NCBI GenBank assembly: GCA_964528095.1
Contig: CAZGSG010000309.1
Location: 1-7,100 of the forward strand
Direction of reading: 5' to 3'
Source: CAZGSG01 sp964528095
GTDB lineage: Bacteria > Bacteroidota > Bacteroidia > Chitinophagales > Chitinophagaceae
Length of the DNA stretch: 7,100 nucleotides
Under the pieces are notes generated by a model. It searched no databases. It worked only from the letters and a program-made list of their open reading frames with translations, and was not told the DNA's origin. Below, piece by piece: positions 1 through 6,008 of this stretch. Both the position numbers and the translations under genes were made by a program. How positions within the stretch are numbered: the stretch's first letter is position 1; every line of letters starts with the position of its first letter.

Positions 1-246
1 CCCAAACGGCAAAGCCGCACACTTGTTATCAGTATCGAAGATAAAAACAGTCATCATAAGAACGATATACTCCTGGCCCTGAAACAGGAGGGCATACGAT
101 ATGAAGAGAAAAAACTGGAGATGAAAAACGGGTTATTAGTCATTTCCCTTGAAGCGGTGGTAAGACATGCAAAGGCCGGCTGGCTCGAAGACTTCCTGAT
201 AAAAAATCCTCATATTGTTTCTTTCTCTCTCTACAATGCAGGATGA
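1..246 (+). CDS. C-terminal part of an unrecognised protein (5' end outside window)
   Basis: Frame 1 is open from the window edge for 81 codons and ends in a tandem TGA TGA (244-249). Composition is normal coding, with no internal stop. The visible piece reads as strand, helix, strand, strand, helix, strand: RTLVISIEDK, then a helix through DILLALKQEGI, then YEEKKLEMKNG, LLVISLEAVV, a helix around WLEDFLIKNP, and a last strand VSFSLYNAG. This order resembles a small ACT-like regulatory domain such as those ending MgtC/SapB-type membrane proteins, but I do not recognise the family and the resemblance is inference from pattern alone. It is the only plus-strand gene in the window and runs convergently into the minus-strand genes, with palindromic repeat R1 starting about 20 bp past its stop. 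Confidence 0.75.
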   Translation, partial: PKRQSRTLVISIEDKNSHHKNDILLALKQEGIRYEEKKLEMKNGLLVISLEAVVRHAKAGWLEDFLIKNPHIVSFSLYNAG

Positions 247-264
247 TGTGCAAATTCAAAAATC

Positions 265-330
265 AAAATTAAAAATTCAAAAATAGAGTTCGTTATTTGT
301 AACGAACTCCGGTTCTGAATTTTTTATTTT
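265..330. repeat. Palindromic intergenic repeat R1 (possible two-way terminator)
   Basis: This is a 66-bp imperfect palindrome centred between 297 and 298. The core is a perfect 10-bp stem, GAGTTCGTTA (286-295) and TAACGAACTC (300-309), with loop TTTG. The arms extend outward as AT-rich sequence (AAAATT...AATTCAAAAATA on the left, GGTTCTGAATTTTTTATTTT on the right), pairing 26 of 31 positions per arm by hand count without gaps. It lies between the stop of the plus-strand gene (246) and the relic of a minus-strand gene, so a stem followed by a T-rich tract on either strand could end transcription from both sides. It belongs to the same family as R2 and R3. The terminator role is inferred. Confidence 0.85.
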
Positions 331-337
331 TCTGTTG

Positions 338-398
338 CTGATCATCACATTTTCCTCGAGTTTACCTGATATGCGGTCTCGTAACATCTTGTCATAAG
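338..398 (-). pseudogene. Relic of a paralogue: 3' end of the 491-1426 gene family
   Basis: Positions 338-383 align with 525-571, inside the 3' end of the neighbouring exported-protein gene, with 36 of 47 columns identical by hand alignment. After a gap of about 15 bp in this copy, the match resumes as TCATAAG (392-398 versus 594-600). Read on the minus strand it gives RISGKLEENVMI, against RLSSNLEKNAMI in the intact protein (residues ~289-300). No reading frame continues upstream: beyond about 400 the similarity is lost and no start or signal peptide remains. The simplest reading is a tandem duplicate of the gene that was almost wholly deleted, leaving the last ~20 codons. Both copies point the same way. 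The decay level suggests the event is old. Confidence 0.7.
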
Positions 399-440
399 CT
401 TATCTAAGACATGCAAAACGCAGGGTGAAGTATATATTAG

Positions 441-490
441 AAACTCGAAAATAGAATCCCTTACAAATAACAAACTCTATTTTTGAATTT
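441..490. repeat. Palindromic intergenic repeat R2
   Basis: This is a second copy of the R1/R3 palindrome family, centred on TTACAAATAA (461-470). Its core (454-477) pairs less well as DNA, but read as minus-strand RNA it keeps 9 of 10 stem pairs, three of them G-U. Outer arms AAAATAGA (448-455) and TCTATTTT (476-483) also pair. Its right half plus the AT-rich flank (461-500) is the inverse of R1's 263-302 with 39 of 40 bases identical. The AT-rich flank runs into the last codons of the exported-protein gene, whose stop is at 491-493, so the repeat immediately follows that gene on the minus strand. Confidence 0.8.
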
Positions 491-1426
491 TTAATTTTGA
501 ATTTTTATTTTTTTCCTCTTGATTCTGATCATCGCATTCTTCTCAAGATTACTCGAGAGCCGGATCTCGTATCGTTTTTCTCCATCTGATACGATCATAA
601 GTGCAGTATTGGGAGGAATGGAACCCAGGTTATCCGCAAACATACTTAGCTCATTCACCTCTTTGGTTGAATCCAGTACAATATTGAAATGGATAGAACG
701 GGTGCTGAGTCTTTGTGAAAAAGCTAATAGCTTTTCATTGAAGAAGACCGAAATAGAATCGCCATCTACTTCACCATTGTCATAAAAATCCACATTTACC
801 GAATCGGAGTTCACTTCAATTTCCTGTGCCAGCACATTCTCTCTTTTTTTAAACTGATCCGCCACCACATAGTTCACGACCTTGCGCTGTACAATATTGA
901 CAGGCGCAAGCGTATCATATGCTGAAGGTTTCCATACCTGGTAACTTTCTTTGTATTCACGGATCGCTTTTAATACCGAATCTTTTTTGCTGATATCGGC
1001 ATTCAGTGCCAGGTCAAAATTGATATCAACACAGGTGTACTTGTATTCGGGTAATGAAACAAACGCGCCAGTGAGATTAGAGCCCGCTCTCGACACTTTC
1101 AAGGTAGCCTGCAGGTTCATATTGCAATCGACTTCCATATTACCTGTAGATCCATGATAGGTCACAGGAATATCATAAAGGCTCAATTGGCGGGTGGCGC
1201 TATTGTAATTTCCCTTTACCTGTATACTCCGGTAAGTATTTTTAAAATAGTAGTTTAGGATACCCTTTACATAACCTTTTTCGGGTTGTAATACCAGTTC
1301 TACGAGGTAGTTGTTTGAAGAGCTATTGGATTTTACGTTGGCCTTGCCATACCAGTACCCAAATACTGTTTGGGAATGGGAGACGATGGAGAACGATAAA
1401 GCCAAAAACAAGAGGAATTTCTTCAT
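491..1426 (-). CDS. Exported two-domain protein of unknown function
   Basis: The product has 311 residues. It starts with a clear signal peptide (MKKF, a hydrophobic run over residues 4-15, likely cleavage after SHSQ at ~19), so it is secreted or periplasmic; no lipobox cysteine is present. Residues ~20-140 look like a beta-rich domain opening with GYWYGKANV and containing regular strand-like segments; its cysteines 101 and 132 could form a disulfide. A charged linker (~145-200) follows. The C-terminal domain (~203-303) carries YDNGEVDGDSISVFFN at 215-230 and NLGSIPPNTALMIVSDG at 266-282. I recall this motif pair as recurring at the ends of exported Bacteroidota proteins, but I cannot name the family. 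The last eight residues (RKKIKIQN) come from the AT-rich arm of repeat R2, so the tail and stop appear to have been supplied by the repeat. The start is 52 bp after smpB; no promoter box is obvious in the gap, so read-through from smpB is possible. A decayed partial paralogue lies downstream at 338-398. Confidence 0.88.
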   Translation of the reverse strand: MKKFLLFLALSFSIVSHSQTVFGYWYGKANVKSNSSSNNYLVELVLQPEKGYVKGILNYYFKNTYRSIQVKGNYNSATRQLSLYDIPVTYHGSTGNMEVDCNMNLQATLKVSRAGSNLTGAFVSLPEYKYTCVDINFDLALNADISKKDSVLKAIREYKESYQVWKPSAYDTLAPVNIVQRKVVNYVVADQFKKRENVLAQEIEVNSDSVNVDFYDNGEVDGDSISVFFNEKLLAFSQRLSTRSIHFNIVLDSTKEVNELSMFADNLGSIPPNTALMIVSDGEKRYEIRLSSNLEKNAMIRIKRKKIKIQN

Positions 1427-1478
1427 GCGGTTTCACTGGTCAAAAACCATGCTTGTTTTAAACGAACCGGTAAGCATA

Positions 1479-1916
1479 TTATTTCAGGTAACGCTTGATT
1501 TCCCGATCGGTATCCTTTTGTTTGATCGTTTCCCGCTTATCATGCAGTTTTTTGCCCTTGGCCAGCCCTATTTCCATCTTTACAAAGCCTTTATCGTTGA
1601 AAAAGATCCGCAGGGGAATAAGCGTATAGCCTTTGTCCTTGAGCTTGGTTTCGATCTTGGTTATTTCCCGCCTGTTGAGCAGTAGTTTTCTCTCCCGAAC
1701 GGTAGGATGATTATAGATATTTCCATGGGAGTATTCCGCGATATGCAATGATTTGACCCATACTTCGCCCTGGTGAACCTGGCAGTAGCTATCGTTAAAG
1801 CTTACTTTACCTGCACGGATCGATTTTACTTCCGTACCACCCAATACCATACCCGCTTCATATTTTGCATCGATGAAGTATTCATGATAGGCCGATCTGT
1901 TCCTGATTTCTGACAT
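1479..1916 (-). CDS. smpB: SsrA-binding protein SmpB
   Basis: SmpB binds tmRNA and takes it to stalled ribosomes in trans-translation, acting in the cytoplasm. The 145-residue product has the family landmarks in order: an N-terminal NRSAYHEYFI stretch, GTEVKS (27-32), the NH..VRERKLLL segment (69-80), and GLAKGKKLHDKRE (117-129) leading into a basic tail (130-145) that in characterised SmpB folds as a helix in the ribosomal mRNA channel. The length is slightly below the ~160 residues of the E. coli protein, within the normal range. The ATG at 1914-1916 fits the family N-terminus. The tmRNA gene itself is not in this window. The gene is 113 bp after accD, so it may be co-transcribed or have its own promoter; I see no convincing TAnnTTTG box. 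Confidence 0.96.
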   Translation of the reverse strand: MSEIRNRSAYHEYFIDAKYEAGMVLGGTEVKSIRAGKVSFNDSYCQVHQGEVWVKSLHIAEYSHGNIYNHPTVRERKLLLNRREITKIETKLKDKGYTLIPLRIFFNDKGFVKMEIGLAKGKKLHDKRETIKQKDTDREIKRYLK

Positions 1917-1935
1917 GCGTTATACGGTTTCAACT

Positions 1936-2021
1936 ATTTAATAGACATCAAAGCTTCGGTGGTTCAAGACAGGTTGATTATGCCCTGCCCATTACACACA
2001 TGCTGCTGAAATCTATTAAAT
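1936..2021. repeat. Spaced 10-bp inverted repeat upstream of smpB
   Basis: ATTTAATAGA (1936-1945) and TCTATTAAAT (2012-2021) are exact inverse copies 66 bp apart within the 113-bp accD-smpB gap. They could fold the smpB leader into a long hairpin or mark two half-sites of an AT-rich operator. The arms are short and AT-rich and the match does not extend, so chance is a real alternative. Nothing else recognisable lies in this gap. Confidence 0.3.
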
Positions 2022-2029
2022 CCTGGCAC

Positions 2030-2944
2030 TTAGTTTTTAAACAATTGCAGCACCTGGCTGATCTTTTCTTTTAATTTATCCCTGCCCACAATAAAGTCCA
2101 GGAATCCATGCTCCAGCAGGAATTCGCTTCGTTGAAAACCTTCGGGCAGGTCCTTTTTGATAGTTTCTTTGATGACCCGTGGACCGGCAAACCCGATCAA
2201 TGCGCCAGGCTCGGCTATATTCAGATCACCCAGCATCCCAAATGAGGCGGAGATACCACCAAATGTCGGATCGGTCAATAAGGAGATATAAGGAAGTTTT
2301 GCATCGCTCAATTGTGAAAGCTTGCCGCTGGTTTTAGCCAGTTGCATCAGGGAGAACGCACTTTCCATCATTCGCGCACCACCGCTCTTACTGATCACCA
2401 TGTATGGCAGTTTATGCGCGATACAATGATCAACAGCACGGGAAAACTTTTCTCCCATTACACTACCCAATGATCCGCCAATAAATTCAAAGTCCATACA
2501 GGCCACTACGATTTCCTCTCCACCTACTTTACCTACAGCCACGCGCATCGAGTCTTTCAGATCGGTTTTACTCCATGCTTCTTCCAGTCTTTTTTTATAG
2601 GGCTTAAGGTCCACGAATTCCAGGTAATCCTTTGAACGGATATTGTCGAACAACTCAGTGAATTCATTATTGTCAAATAATATCTCGTAATACTCGCTGC
2701 TATTGATCCGGTGATGATGTTTGCATTTCGGGCATACAAATAAATGCTCCCGCAATTCTGAAATGGTGCAGATATAACTGCATTCAGGGCATTTTACCCA
2801 AAGACCTTCCGGAGTCTCCTTTTTCTCTGAGGTTTTGGTATTGATGCCTTTTTTGATCCTCTTGAACCAACTGGTCTTCGTTTCCTCGGATTTCCCTTCC
2901 TCACCAGCCAGGTTAGCATCAAAATCTTCTACTTGTTTCGCCAT
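2030..2944 (-). CDS. accD: Acetyl-CoA carboxylase carboxyltransferase subunit beta
   Basis: AccD pairs with AccA to form the carboxyltransferase that moves the carboxyl group from carboxybiotin to acetyl-CoA, giving malonyl-CoA for fatty-acid synthesis. The 304-residue product has the AccD zinc ribbon, C52-X2-C55 and C71-X2-C74, after a charged N-terminal extension of about 23 residues compared with E. coli AccD (family SWFKRIK motif begins near 25). The crotonase-fold core follows, with IGGSLGSVMGEKF (155-167), SGGARMMES (187-195), TDPTFGGISASFGMLGDLNI (224-243) and GFAGPRVI (251-258); the paired glycines at 188-189 and 229-230 are where the family forms its oxyanion holes. It ends shortly after the conserved GFQRSEFLLEHG segment, without the long C-terminal tail seen in some species. 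A good promoter box lies 20 bp before the ATG. accA is not in the window. Confidence 0.97.
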   Translation of the reverse strand: MAKQVEDFDANLAGEEGKSEETKTSWFKRIKKGINTKTSEKKETPEGLWVKCPECSYICTISELREHLFVCPKCKHHHRINSSEYYEILFDNNEFTELFDNIRSKDYLEFVDLKPYKKRLEEAWSKTDLKDSMRVAVGKVGGEEIVVACMDFEFIGGSLGSVMGEKFSRAVDHCIAHKLPYMVISKSGGARMMESAFSLMQLAKTSGKLSQLSDAKLPYISLLTDPTFGGISASFGMLGDLNIAEPGALIGFAGPRVIKETIKKDLPEGFQRSEFLLEHGFLDFIVGRDKLKEKISQVLQLFKN

Positions 2945-2964
2945 TACCTTATTGTTATAAGCTA

Positions 2965-2998
2965 CAAATATAGGAATGTTCTAAGTTTCCAGTTCAAA
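2965..2998 (-). promoter_or_regulatory. Bacteroidota-type promoter for accD
   Basis: On the minus strand, TATATTTG (2965-2972) matches the Bacteroidota -7 consensus TAnnTTTG exactly. A TTTG (2995-2998) lies 22 bp upstream, at the wide end of the spacing accepted for the -33 element. The box ends 20 bp before the accD ATG, leaving a short leader. This suggests accD starts its own transcript rather than relying on the peptidase gene upstream. Confidence 0.6.
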
Positions 2999-3014
2999 GT
3001 CGGGAGTCGGGAGT
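2999..3014. repeat. Short tandem heptamer GTCGGGA
   Basis: GTCGGGA occurs twice in tandem (2999-3005 and 3006-3012), followed by the start of a third unit (GT). It directly abuts the putative -33 element of accD, in the 150-bp gap between the S9 peptidase and accD. It is too short to assign a role. It could be a residue of a longer heptamer array or a simple slippage product. Confidence 0.5.
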
Positions 3015-3094
3015 TTAAGACCGGGCAAAACTGCCAGTAAACAGTGCCGGAACCATAAACCCTGAACTAAGAGTTGGACACGATAAACCAACAC

Positions 3095-5524
3095 CTATTT
3101 CTTCTTAAGTGTCGTTTCAAACAATTTGAAAATCCGTTTGTATTCGTCTGTCCAACTGCTGGGCTCCACGAATCCATGATCTTCCATTGGGTAAGAAGCC
3201 AGTTCCCAGTTATTTTTTCCCAGTTCGATAAGTCGTTGAGCCAGTTTTACAGCATCCTGGTAATGTACGTTCACGTCCACCATTCCGTGACAGATCAGGA
3301 GATCCCCTTTCAGCCCATTGGCAAAATAAAAGGGCGAGCTTTTCCTGTAGGCAATACTGTCCGTAAATGGTTCGTTCAGGATATTGGATGTATAGCCATG
3401 ATTATAGTTAGCCCAATCCGTAACCGGTCTTAGCGCGGCACCGGCTGCAAATACATCAGGTGTGGTAAAAAGCCCCATAAGCGTGATGAACCCGCCATAA
3501 GAGCCTCCATAGAGGCCAATTCGTTTTGGATCCACTCCAAAGGTCTTTACCAGGTAATTGGCCGCATCCACATGATCTGTCAGGTCTTTACCGCCCATAT
3601 GCCTGTATATTCCTGTGCGCCAGTCTCTGCCATAGCCTGCACTTCCGCGATAGTCCACATCCAGTACGTAGTACCCGTTATCAGCCAGCATATTATTAAA
3701 CATGTATTCGCGGAAATAACTGCTCCACCATTTATGCGCGTTCTGCAAATACCCGGCACCGTGTACAAACATTACAGCTGGTTTGTTTGGATTTGGATTG
3801 GCGGGTTTATATAATCTTGCATATACTTTTGCCCCGTCAGCGGCAGTGAAACTGATCACTTCCGGATCTTTCCATGCATAGGATTTGAATTCATCGCTTT
3901 GCGATTTAAATGTGACCTGCTCAGCCTTACTGTTCGGTTTATTTTCCTGGAGATACAATTCCCAGGGCTTATTGGAATAGGAGTAGAGTATGGCCAATTG
4001 TTTTTCGTCAGGTGAAACGACCACCTGGTTGGCACCCGTCATGGTAGTAAGCCGTTCTTTTTTCCCTGTACTTATATTCAAGCGGTAAAATTGTTGTTCG
4101 CCGGGATGCACTTCATTGGTGCTGATATAAAAACTCTTTTTGTCAATTGAAAGCCGGGCCTGCTGTATTTCGTATGCACCCGATGTAAGCATTTTCTTTT
4201 CTCCTGTGGCTACATTGATCGTATAAAGATGAGAATAGCCTGACGCTTCCGACTGGAACCAATACGTATTGTCGCTGATCCATCCCATGCTGCCGAACAT
4301 GCCCGGCCCACCGATCCAGGCTTCATCTCTTTGCCTGTCCAGCAATTTTAATTTAGCAGTTGCGGTGTCCCATAACATGAGCCAGCGGTCTTTATTATCA
4401 TCGGCACGTATATCCAGTACTGCATAATTTCCGTTAGGAGACCAAAAAGGTCCGGAGAAATTAACGTTACGGCTACTGTTCTTTTTTGTTCTTTCTTCCA
4501 GTTGTTTCGGATAGTCCTTTACATAATCCGGCAGGTCTTTTATACCAGGAATGGAATCTGCTTTAAGCGTCCAGACAGTATCTTTTGTTCGATCATATAT
4601 AAACAATTCGCTGCTGCCCTGTAGTGCGCCTACTTTGGTACGCCCGGGGATATCGGTTGTAAATCCTGTCTCCGTAACATAACTCGGAACAATAGTGGAT
4701 TTGGTATTTGCCGCCGCCTTGAACAAACGATAGGATACAAATCTTCCATCCGGGCTTACTGTAAGTCCCTGCAATATTTTATCTTCAATACTGATACTGC
4801 GTAATTCCTTTTGTTTTGTATTCTTTGTATACTTGTCGGCTTCTTCTCTTTTTTCTTTTCTTGACTTCAGTACCTCGAAATATTTCAACTGATCATTTTT
4901 AAGCCAATCCTCCTGTAGGTTTCCATTATTACCACCGGATCTTGCCGGGGGATTACCACCAGTTCCACCGCCGCCACGATTCGATGCCACTTGTACCGGG
5001 CTCTGTGTATCACCTGTTCGGATATTGGTTAATTGCAAGGTTTCACCACCGGCAATATCCCATGCGAATAAATTCTGACTGCGGGAATAAACGATCTTTG
5101 ACTGGTTAAAGGAGAATTGCGGATTAGATTCGCTCTCAGTTGTCTGGGTAATCCTCTTTGTTTTTTTTGTTTTAAGATCTGTATAATAGATATCTCCGTC
5201 CTTGCTGTATATATAAGCCGTGCGATCAGTATTATAAGTAATTGCCCCGGCGGATAAATAGTCCTGTTTTTGCGTGACAGTTGCCTTTACAGGCACTTTA
5301 TTTTCTTTGGTAATATAATATAACGAATCGGAGCTCGCATTTTCCGGGTTCCATTGAAAAAAAAGCTGATTCCCGTCTGCCGTCCAGAATGTATTGGAAG
5401 GAGAGCTGCCCATCCATTTAGGATCGCGCATGATCTTTTCCACGGTTAATTTATCTAAAGAAGATTGTGCAAAAGAGAATAAAAATGAAAAAATCAATGA
5501 AATAAGCGAAGTCAGTTTAAGCAT
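3095..5524 (-). CDS. Secreted S9 family (prolyl oligopeptidase/DPP-type) serine peptidase
   Basis: The 809-residue product has an N-terminal signal peptide (hydrophobic run ~4-18, likely cut near FAQ-SS at 20-21), so it is exported, probably to the periplasm. Residues ~40-550 are beta-propeller-like, with repeated strand patterns such as NPQFSFNQSKIVYSR, VSPDGRFVSYR, WSPNGNYAVLD, SEASGYSHLYTI and VSPDEKQLAILY. Residues ~560-809 form the alpha/beta-hydrolase domain. The catalytic triad is visible: Ser675 in GGSYGG (673-678), Asp750 in HGMVD and His783 in EDHGF; DVDYRGSAGYGRDW (622-635) is also typical of S9. Such enzymes release dipeptides or cleave short peptides, often next to proline. Specificity cannot be read here because I cannot place the Glu pair that defines DPP-IV-like aminodipeptidases. 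A Gly/Asn-rich stretch (183-203) followed by a Lys/Glu-rich helix (~213-243) interrupts the propeller, as I recall from other Bacteroidota S9 proteins. It is likely involved in peptide nutrition. Confidence 0.95.
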   Translation of the reverse strand: MLKLTSLISLIFSFLFSFAQSSLDKLTVEKIMRDPKWMGSSPSNTFWTADGNQLFFQWNPENASSDSLYYITKENKVPVKATVTQKQDYLSAGAITYNTDRTAYIYSKDGDIYYTDLKTKKTKRITQTTESESNPQFSFNQSKIVYSRSQNLFAWDIAGGETLQLTNIRTGDTQSPVQVASNRGGGGTGGNPPARSGGNNGNLQEDWLKNDQLKYFEVLKSRKEKREEADKYTKNTKQKELRSISIEDKILQGLTVSPDGRFVSYRLFKAAANTKSTIVPSYVTETGFTTDIPGRTKVGALQGSSELFIYDRTKDTVWTLKADSIPGIKDLPDYVKDYPKQLEERTKKNSSRNVNFSGPFWSPNGNYAVLDIRADDNKDRWLMLWDTATAKLKLLDRQRDEAWIGGPGMFGSMGWISDNTYWFQSEASGYSHLYTINVATGEKKMLTSGAYEIQQARLSIDKKSFYISTNEVHPGEQQFYRLNISTGKKERLTTMTGANQVVVSPDEKQLAILYSYSNKPWELYLQENKPNSKAEQVTFKSQSDEFKSYAWKDPEVISFTAADGAKVYARLYKPANPNPNKPAVMFVHGAGYLQNAHKWWSSYFREYMFNNMLADNGYYVLDVDYRGSAGYGRDWRTGIYRHMGGKDLTDHVDAANYLVKTFGVDPKRIGLYGGSYGGFITLMGLFTTPDVFAAGAALRPVTDWANYNHGYTSNILNEPFTDSIAYRKSSPFYFANGLKGDLLICHGMVDVNVHYQDAVKLAQRLIELGKNNWELASYPMEDHGFVEPSSWTDEYKRIFKLFETTLKKK

Positions 5525-5542
5525 GTTGAGCTGTTTATTCCC

Positions 5543-5550
5543 TAAATATA
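5543..5550 (-). promoter_or_regulatory. Possible -7 box for the S9 peptidase gene
   Basis: TATATTTA on the minus strand differs from TAnnTTTG only in the last base and lies 18 bp before the ATG. No TTTG is found at the usual 17-23 bp upstream, where the sequence enters the AT-rich arm of repeat R3. In such AT-rich DNA a near match may be chance. Confidence 0.3.
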
Positions 5551-5564
5551 TTGAGATTTTAATT

Positions 5565-5646
5565 CAAAATTAAAAAGTCAAAACGCAAAAATAGTGTCCC
5601 TTACAAGTAAGGAACTCCTGTTTTGAATTTCACTTTTTTAATTTTG
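5565..5646. repeat. Palindromic intergenic repeat R3
   Basis: This is the most complete copy of the palindrome family: two 41-bp arms centred between 5605 and 5606, starting CAAAATTAAAAA and ending TTTTTTAATTTTG, so the tips are inverse copies as well as the core. The core stem (5594-5603 with 5608-5617, loop CAAG) keeps 8 of 10 Watson-Crick pairs, and 9 of 10 in minus-strand RNA with one G-U. It fills most of the gap between the lipoprotein gene, whose stop is only 2 bp from the repeat end, and the S9 peptidase. Flanks such as CAAAAATAG and TTTTGAATTT match R1 and R2. A terminator or mRNA-end role for the lipoprotein transcript is inferred. Confidence 0.85.
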
Positions 5647-5648
5647 GA

Positions 5649-6008
5649 TCAATTATCCGGTGCACCCGAATCAATCCAGCATAAGAACTTATTTTTTTGT
5701 TCAGGGCTTAATGAACTGCCGAAAGGCATTCTCCCGGATGAGATCGCTGTTCTTACCGCCACACGTGCGTTGAACACCTGCGTATAATTTGTGAGCGGTC
5801 CGGGGCCCAGGGCACTATTGGAATGATGACAGGAAGCCTGGTTGCAAAAACTCTGTACAATAGGATTTACATCAGCAGAAAATGTTTTTGATACACTATC
5901 GCAAATAACATTTTCCTCCGTTTTGCCTTTTCTGCAGGAAATGACAAAAAGAAAAAAAAGAATACAGCTAAATAAAAAATATACTGCTCTCATCATACCT
6001 GGCAGCAT
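5649..6008 (-). CDS. Small cytochrome-c-like lipoprotein
   Basis: The product has 119 residues, or 114-115 if translation starts at Met5 or Met6. A short hydrophobic segment ends in the lipobox-like VISC (22-25), so Cys25 is probably lipidated and the protein membrane-anchored. The mature part follows a pattern I know from small Bacteroidota cytochrome-like proteins: a segment with SADVNPIVQSFC, then C55-NQAS-C60-H61, then MP (94-95), and a closing CWIDSGAPDN. C-X4-C-H is a wider spacing than the usual CXXCH but is used for covalent heme in some cytochromes c3; His61 and Met94 would be the axial ligands. Heme binding is inferred; C36 and C110 are extra cysteines that might instead form a disulfide. 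The start is uncertain because the first ATG sits inside a hairpin (6001-6017), and starting at Met5 (5994-5996) or Met6 (5991-5993) gives a more typical signal peptide. Confidence 0.85.
   Translation of the reverse strand: MLPGMMRAVYFLFSCILFFLFVISCRKGKTEENVICDSVSKTFSADVNPIVQSFCNQASCHHSNSALGPGPLTNYTQVFNARVAVRTAISSGRMPFGSSLSPEQKNKFLCWIDSGAPDN

Noticed and set aside
265..500. Possible CRISPR-like repeat/spacer layout of R1 and R2
   Set aside because: Only two copies are adjacent, they are in opposite orientation and imperfect, the sequence between them matches a neighbouring gene, and there are no cas genes.
519..1157. Plus-strand open frames of 68-88 codons over the exported-protein gene
   Set aside because: They lie antisense to a well-supported coding sequence with signal peptide and conserved motifs and show no protein-like features themselves.
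1311..1685. Plus-strand open frame of 124 codons opposite smpB
   Set aside because: It is antisense to the clear SmpB coding sequence; its length reflects the codon use of the real gene.
1917..2029. tmRNA (ssrA) beside smpB
   Set aside because: The gap is 113 bp, far shorter than a tmRNA gene, and no tRNA-Ala-like ends or tag-coding stretch are visible.
3074..3814. Frames of 62-119 codons inside the S9 peptidase region
   Set aside because: They are shadows of the catalytic domain of the peptidase, whose triad and motifs are in the main minus-strand frame.
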